NCBI GenBank assembly: GCA_905236975.1
Contig: CAJOQU010000024.1
Coordinates: forward strand, 1 to 8,551
Source: an uncultured Clostridia bacterium
Lineage (GTDB): Bacteria; Bacillota; Clostridia; Oscillospirales; Acutalibacteraceae
DNA length: 8,551 nt
Direction: 5' to 3'
Position numbers and translations under genes: made by a program. Positions 5,395 to 8,551 of this stretch are shown here, piece after piece (position 1 is the first letter of the stretch; each line of letters starts with the position of its first letter). The notes beneath the pieces were generated by a model that saw nothing but the letters and a program-made list of their open reading frames with translations, did not search any database and was not told the origin of the DNA.

Positions 5395-6540
5395 ATGATA
5401 GAAAAAATAAAGTACCGTCTGCTCCACTTCATTACTTCACGGCAGACGCGCGTGGGTGGAATTGCGGTTTTAACTGCCGCCACCATCGCAATGGTTACTT
5501 TACTGGGCAGTTCCGTCAAGACCGTTACCGTGTCCGATGGTGAAAAAACCTATACGGTGCATGTGATCAACGCGAACGTTGCCAAAGTCATTGCCAACCT
5601 TCCCTTAAAGTCCGACCGTTATCAAATTATGCAGACGTCGGTCAAAACCAACGCCACTTCCGTGAAGATCGCTTATTCCTACCCGGTCTATGTGACCAAT
5701 GGAAAAAACACCACCGTGCTGGAGTTCACCGGCGGCACCGTGTGTGACGCTTTGCAGGCGGCCGGCTTTACGCCGGACGAGCACGACCTTGCCGAGCCTT
5801 CTCTTGATACCGTGATTGAAGAAACAGTCTACATTGATTATACCGATATCGATTATGTGACCGGCAGTTACACGGAGGATATTCCCTATTCCACCAAAAC
5901 GGTCTATTCCGATCAATTAGCGGAAGGTTCTTCTAACCTGTCGGAAGGCTGCAACGGCCGGCAGAAGGTCAACTATACCGAAAAGTTGGTTAACGGCGTC
6001 ACCGTCGAGACTACGGTGGATTCTGTCACCGTTTTGCAAAAAGCCGTCAACGCGGTCAAAACCATTGGCACCAAAAAAGCGGTCAAAACGACCGCCGCAA
6101 AAGCCGCATCGGCTACAACCAAAACCAAAGCGGACAACAGTTCCGCCCAAGATAAAGCGGCAATGACCAGCGATGAGATCAACTGCATTTCGACTTTGAA
6201 CCCCTCCTCCCCCATTGAGCTGGACAAAAACGGTGTACCCCTGCACTATTCATCTAAAATGACGGCACGCGCCACCGCTTACACCTATACCGGCCATAAC
6301 TGTGCCACCGGCGTTGCCCCGCAGCCCGGATACATCGCGGTCAATCCCCGCGTGATCCCCTATGGCACCAAAATGTATATCAAAACGGCTGATAACCGAT
6401 ATATTTACGGTTATGCGGTCGCGGCGGATACAGGTGGATTTATTCGCAAACACCCCACCGGCGTGGATTTATTCATGGCGACCCGCAGCGCCTGTACTTC
6501 TTTTGGCGTTCGCAACGTTGAGATTTACATTTTGGAATGA
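5395..6540 (+). CDS. YabE-like cell-wall protein: DUF348, G5 and C-terminal 3D domain
   Basis: The 381-residue product has a short basic N-terminus and a membrane or signal segment at about 19-38 (VGGIAVLTAATIAMVTLLG), so it is exported or anchored. Two DUF348-like repeats follow at about 41-75 and 95-130. A G5 domain spans about 155-226 (TEDIPYSTKTVYSDQL to TVLQKAVNAVKTIGTK). A Lys/Ala/Thr-rich linker runs from 227 to about 258, and the 3D domain from 289 to 380 (TARATAYTYTG, IAVNPRVIPYGTKMYI, AADTGG, VDLFMATRSACTSFGV). The 3D domain has the double-psi barrel of the lytic transglycosylase MltA. D345 and D358 are the visible acidic residues. N317 stands where many homologues have Asp, so catalysis is uncertain. 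The likely role is peptidoglycan remodelling. AAAGGAG (5381-5387) fixes the start. The earlier in-frame ATG at 5308 lies inside the -10 box and would not be transcribed. Confidence 0.9.
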   Translation: MIEKIKYRLLHFITSRQTRVGGIAVLTAATIAMVTLLGSSVKTVTVSDGEKTYTVHVINANVAKVIANLPLKSDRYQIMQTSVKTNATSVKIAYSYPVYVTNGKNTTVLEFTGGTVCDALQAAGFTPDEHDLAEPSLDTVIEETVYIDYTDIDYVTGSYTEDIPYSTKTVYSDQLAEGSSNLSEGCNGRQKVNYTEKLVNGVTVETTVDSVTVLQKAVNAVKTIGTKKAVKTTAAKAASATTKTKADNSSAQDKAAMTSDEINCISTLNPSSPIELDKNGVPLHYSSKMTARATAYTYTGHNCATGVAPQPGYIAVNPRVIPYGTKMYIKTADNRYIYGYAVAADTGGFIRKHPTGVDLFMATRSACTSFGVRNVEIYILE

Positions 6541-6558
6541 TAACATTCTAAAATCAGC

Positions 6559-6595
6559 AAGACCCGCCGAAAACCATTTTCGGCGAGTCTTTTTT
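6559..6595 (+). terminator. Intrinsic terminator of the G5/3D gene
   Basis: AAGACCCGCCGAAAA pairs with TTTTCGGCGAGTCTT (15 positions, one mismatch) around CCA. T-run continues to 6595. It begins 18 bases after the stop codon. Confidence 0.88.
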
Positions 6596-6632
6596 CTATT
6601 TTACCCTATTTTTTTGCAAAAGAGGCGGCCTT

Positions 6633-7286
6633 ATGCGCTATCGATTAGCCGTTTTTGATATGGACGGTACCATTTTAAACACCCTGACAGATTTAAAAAA
6701 CGCCCTGAACCATGCCCTGCGAGAATCCGGAATGCCCGAACGAACGCTTGACGAAGTACGCTGCTTTGTGGGCAACGGCATTCGTTTGCTGATTGAGCGC
6801 GGGGTTCCCGCAAACACGCCGGTGGAAAAGATCGACCGGGTGTTTGACTGCTTCAACCGTTATTATGCTCTGCATTGTGCCGACACCACCGCCGTTTACG
6901 ACGGTATCAACGAAGCCATCGCCGCCCTGCGGCAAAAAGGCGTGTTGACCGCCGTAGTCTCCAACAAATCGGATTACGCGGTGCAGGAACTCTGCCCCCG
7001 GTATTTTGACGGTCTGTTTGATTATGCCGTCGGTGTGAAAGAGGATATTCCCAAAAAGCCCGCCCCCGACATGGTAGAGCAGGTCATGCGCAAGCTTGGC
7101 GTTTCCCGCCGAGACACCGTTTACATAGGTGATTCGAATGTAGACCTTCAAACCGCCGCCAATACCGGTATCGACTGCCTTTCGGTGGATTGGGGCTTTC
7201 GTACCCGTGAGGAATTGGTGGCTGCCGGAGCCTCTGTCATTCTGTCCAACCCGACCCAACTGATTCCGTACATCATTGGCGAATGA
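6633..7286 (+). CDS. HAD-family hydrolase, phosphoglycolate phosphatase-like
   Basis: The 217-residue protein has all four HAD motifs: DMDGT (D9 nucleophile, D11 acid/base), VVSNK (S110), the lysine in KKPAPD (141-146), and GDSNVD (166-171, metal binding). The insertion between motif I and motif II is helical (TDLKNALNHALRESG, VGNGIRLLIERG), the C1 cap of the Gph/PgmB-type subfamily. The run VGNG(I)RxLI is typical of phosphoglycolate phosphatases, which remove 2-phosphoglycolate formed during DNA repair. Related enzymes act on other sugar phosphates or pyrophosphate, so the substrate is inferred only. GAGG (6622-6625) lies 7 bases before the ATG. The gene stands alone between two terminators, so context gives no further hint. 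Confidence 0.9.
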   Translation: MRYRLAVFDMDGTILNTLTDLKNALNHALRESGMPERTLDEVRCFVGNGIRLLIERGVPANTPVEKIDRVFDCFNRYYALHCADTTAVYDGINEAIAALRQKGVLTAVVSNKSDYAVQELCPRYFDGLFDYAVGVKEDIPKKPAPDMVEQVMRKLGVSRRDTVYIGDSNVDLQTAANTGIDCLSVDWGFRTREELVAAGASVILSNPTQLIPYIIGE

Positions 7287-7322
7287 CAGCGCGGATTCCG
7301 CCGCGTCAAAAAATTATACCAA

Positions 7323-7356
7323 AAGACCGTGCAGACTTTCCGTCCTGCACGGTCTT
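7323..7356. terminator. Bidirectional terminator between the HAD and MBL genes
   Basis: AAGACCGTGCAG (7323-7334) and CTGCACGGTCTT (7345-7356) form a perfect 12-bp stem with a 10-base loop. The plus side is followed by pyrimidines (CTTCTGTC). The minus side is followed by TTGGTATAATTTTTT. It can serve both converging genes. Confidence 0.8.
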
Positions 7357-7388
7357 CTTCTGTCGATGAACTTGTTTGACAGGTTTTA

Positions 7389-7415
7389 GCGGCGGTCAGC
7401 CGCATTTTGGTTTTT
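7389..7415 (+). terminator. Second hairpin with T-rich tail
   Basis: GCGGC (7389-7393) pairs with GCCGC (7399-7403) around GGTCA. ATTTTGGTTTTT follows. The stem is short and lies over 100 bases beyond the HAD stop, so it is at most a back-up terminator on the plus strand. Confidence 0.35.
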
Positions 7416-7466
7416 ACAGCATGCTCCTACCCGTAAATTCAAACGTGCCGTTCATTCCTTTCATGC

Positions 7467-8366
7467 TCATTTTTCGGTTTTGACCCGAAGATTGCCTTGC
7501 TCAACATAAAAGGTGATATCGCCGTTTTGGTCGGTGCGGTAAATCTCCGCTCCTGCCTTTTGCAGTCGGCTCAATGTTTCATAGTCGGGGTGAGAGTAGC
7601 GGTTTCCATTGCCCACCGAAATGGCTGCATAGATCGGGTGAGCGGCCTTCAAAAAGGCCTCGCTTGAAGACGTATGACTGCCGTGATGCCCGACCTTCAG
7701 CACATCACACCGCAGATCAAGATTTTCATGAAGCAGTGCCATTTCCGCCGCGCCCTCGGCGTCGCCGGTAAGCAGAAATTTGGTCTCCCCGATCTTGACC
7801 ATGGTCAGAATGGAAGAGTTGTTCTGTTCCCCAAGCTCCGGAAAGTACGCCAACACCGTGACCTCAAATTCACCAATATCAAAATACATGCCCTGCGCAG
7901 CGGTATAAACCCGGCAGTCCGTGTTTTGCAGGCGTTGCTTTGCCGCGTTGACAACCGTATTTGCCTCAGCGGTTTCATCCTCATGCGGGAGAATGAGATT
8001 CTCAATCGTAAAGCGCTCGGCAATGGAATCGACTCCACCGGCGTGATCCATATGCAAGTGGGTTATCAGCAACACGTCCAATTTTTTCAAGCGGCAGGCC
8101 GCCAGATCATAGCAGACCTCGTTGACGGTCTCGCTGTCACCGGTATCAATCAACGCCGCTTGCCCGTTGCTGTATATCAAAATACTGTCAGCCTCACCGA
8201 CATTCAGGATTTTCACAAAATCCTGTGTTTGGTCAAATTGCGAGAAAAGCTCCCCAAAGCCAAGCAAACTCCCGTCGCCAAATAAAAGGATAAAAGCCGC
8301 AATGCTAAGAAGCGCACTTGCGGCAAGAAGGATGTTGGCTTTCGAAACTTTGATCCGCTTTTTCAT
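7467..8366 (-). CDS. Membrane-anchored ComEC-like metallo-beta-lactamase-fold hydrolase
   Basis: The 299-residue protein starts with a basic stretch and one hydrophobic segment at about 11-30 (NILLAASALLSIAAFILLFG), a signal or anchor, so the catalytic domain should sit outside the membrane. The domain is the MBL type found at the C-terminus of ComEC/Rec2 and in separate secreted proteins. It opens with VKILNVGEADSILIYSNGQAALIDTG. Metal ligands are H103, H105, D107 and H108 (HLHMDH), D202 (LLTGDAEG) and a histidine of VGHHGS (H227/H228). NNSSI (182-186) and NRYSHPD (255-261) are further hallmarks. No ComEC channel is present, so a role in DNA uptake is not shown; a nuclease or phosphodiesterase is the usual guess. 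The usual 'DVGQGDS' is NVGEADS here. The ATG overlaps the ftsK stop as ATGA and no good ribosome binding site is seen, so translation is probably coupled. Confidence 0.88.
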   Translation of the reverse strand: MKKRIKVSKANILLAASALLSIAAFILLFGDGSLLGFGELFSQFDQTQDFVKILNVGEADSILIYSNGQAALIDTGDSETVNEVCYDLAACRLKKLDVLLITHLHMDHAGGVDSIAERFTIENLILPHEDETAEANTVVNAAKQRLQNTDCRVYTAAQGMYFDIGEFEVTVLAYFPELGEQNNSSILTMVKIGETKFLLTGDAEGAAEMALLHENLDLRCDVLKVGHHGSHTSSSEAFLKAAHPIYAAISVGNGNRYSHPDYETLSRLQKAGAEIYRTDQNGDITFYVEQGNLRVKTEK

Positions 8367-8551
8367 TCGTCGTTACCGGTTGCCTCACGCTCCATGAGCT
8401 GATCTTTTGAAATCAGCACCTTACGCGGTTTGGAGCCTTCGTAAGGACCCACGACGCCGCGTTGCTCCATTTCATCAATAATACGAGCAGCACGGGCGTA
8501 CCCCAGCTTTAATTTGCGTTGCAGCAGTGAAGTGGAAGCCATGCCGTTTTC
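8363..8551 (-). CDS. ftsK: DNA translocase FtsK/SpoIIIE, C-terminal gamma domain; 5' part outside window
   Basis: The last 62 residues are readable. The run STSLLQRKLKLGYARAARIIDEMEQRGVVGPYEGSKPRKVLIS is the conserved winged-helix gamma domain of FtsK/SpoIIIE, which reads the orienting DNA sequences and directs chromosome pumping through the septum. A short acidic tail ends the protein. The stop TGA overlaps the ATG of the MBL gene by the ATGA arrangement, so the two are co-transcribed. Whether this is the division (FtsK) or sporulation (SpoIIIE) version cannot be told from this part. Confidence 0.95.
   Translation of the reverse strand, partial: ENGMASTSLLQRKLKLGYARAARIIDEMEQRGVVGPYEGSKPRKVLISKDQLMEREATGNDE

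Noticed and set aside
7414..7464. Sixteen-codon minus-strand frame just after the MBL gene
   Set aside because: AAAGGA precedes an internal ATG by only one base; the frame is too short to judge and has no recognisable product.
1..8551. Mobile elements, CRISPR repeats, tRNA or rRNA genes
   Set aside because: No terminal inverted repeats, transposase or integrase motifs, regularly spaced repeats or cloverleaf-like sequences were seen on either strand.

Overview
The window looks like a chromosomal segment of a low-to-moderate-GC Gram-positive bacterium of the Clostridia. A family such as Oscillospiraceae/Ruminococcaceae would fit, but that is inference. The grounds are a PyrR-attenuated pyrR-uraA operon, a split Wzz-like modulator plus separate tyrosine kinase (the Firmicutes arrangement), a YabE-type G5/3D cell-wall protein, strong GGAG-type ribosome binding sites, and consensus TTGACA/TATAAT promoters. 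It reads as core genome: no tRNA, rRNA, insertion sequence, phage gene or CRISPR array was seen.

Layout. 1-1023 (+): the 3' part of pnp (polynucleotide phosphorylase), closed by a strong terminator at 1037-1075. 1266-2746 (+): a two-gene unit, a membrane polysaccharide co-polymerase/kinase activator followed 20 bases later by its cytoplasmic BY-kinase, with no polysaccharide gene beside it inside the window. 2802-2840: a hairpin shared by the converging kinase and uraA units. 2861-4821 (-): the pyrR-uraA operon, with its promoter (4989-5017) and a full PyrR attenuator (PyrR-binding loop, antiterminator, terminator) in the leader. 5018-5280: an AT-rich divergent intergenic region. 5395-6540 (+): a secreted or anchored DUF348/G5/3D cell-wall protein behind a perfect consensus promoter. 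6633-7286 (+): a HAD-family phosphoglycolate-phosphatase-like enzyme. 7323-7356: a bidirectional terminator. 7467-8551 (-): the 3' end of ftsK/spoIIIE overlapping by four bases a membrane-anchored ComEC-like metallo-beta-lactamase-fold protein.

How the genes work together. pyrR and uraA form one regulated unit: PyrR senses uridine nucleotides and stops transcription of itself and the uracil permease. The modulator and kinase form one phosphorylation module that probably controls export or polymerisation of a surface polysaccharide encoded elsewhere. The remaining genes appear to be independent housekeeping units with their own terminators. No convincing undescribed system was found. The items most worth a second look are the solitary kinase pair, the fully readable pyr attenuator with a nested AU-rich arm, and the ftsK-coupled MBL protein.
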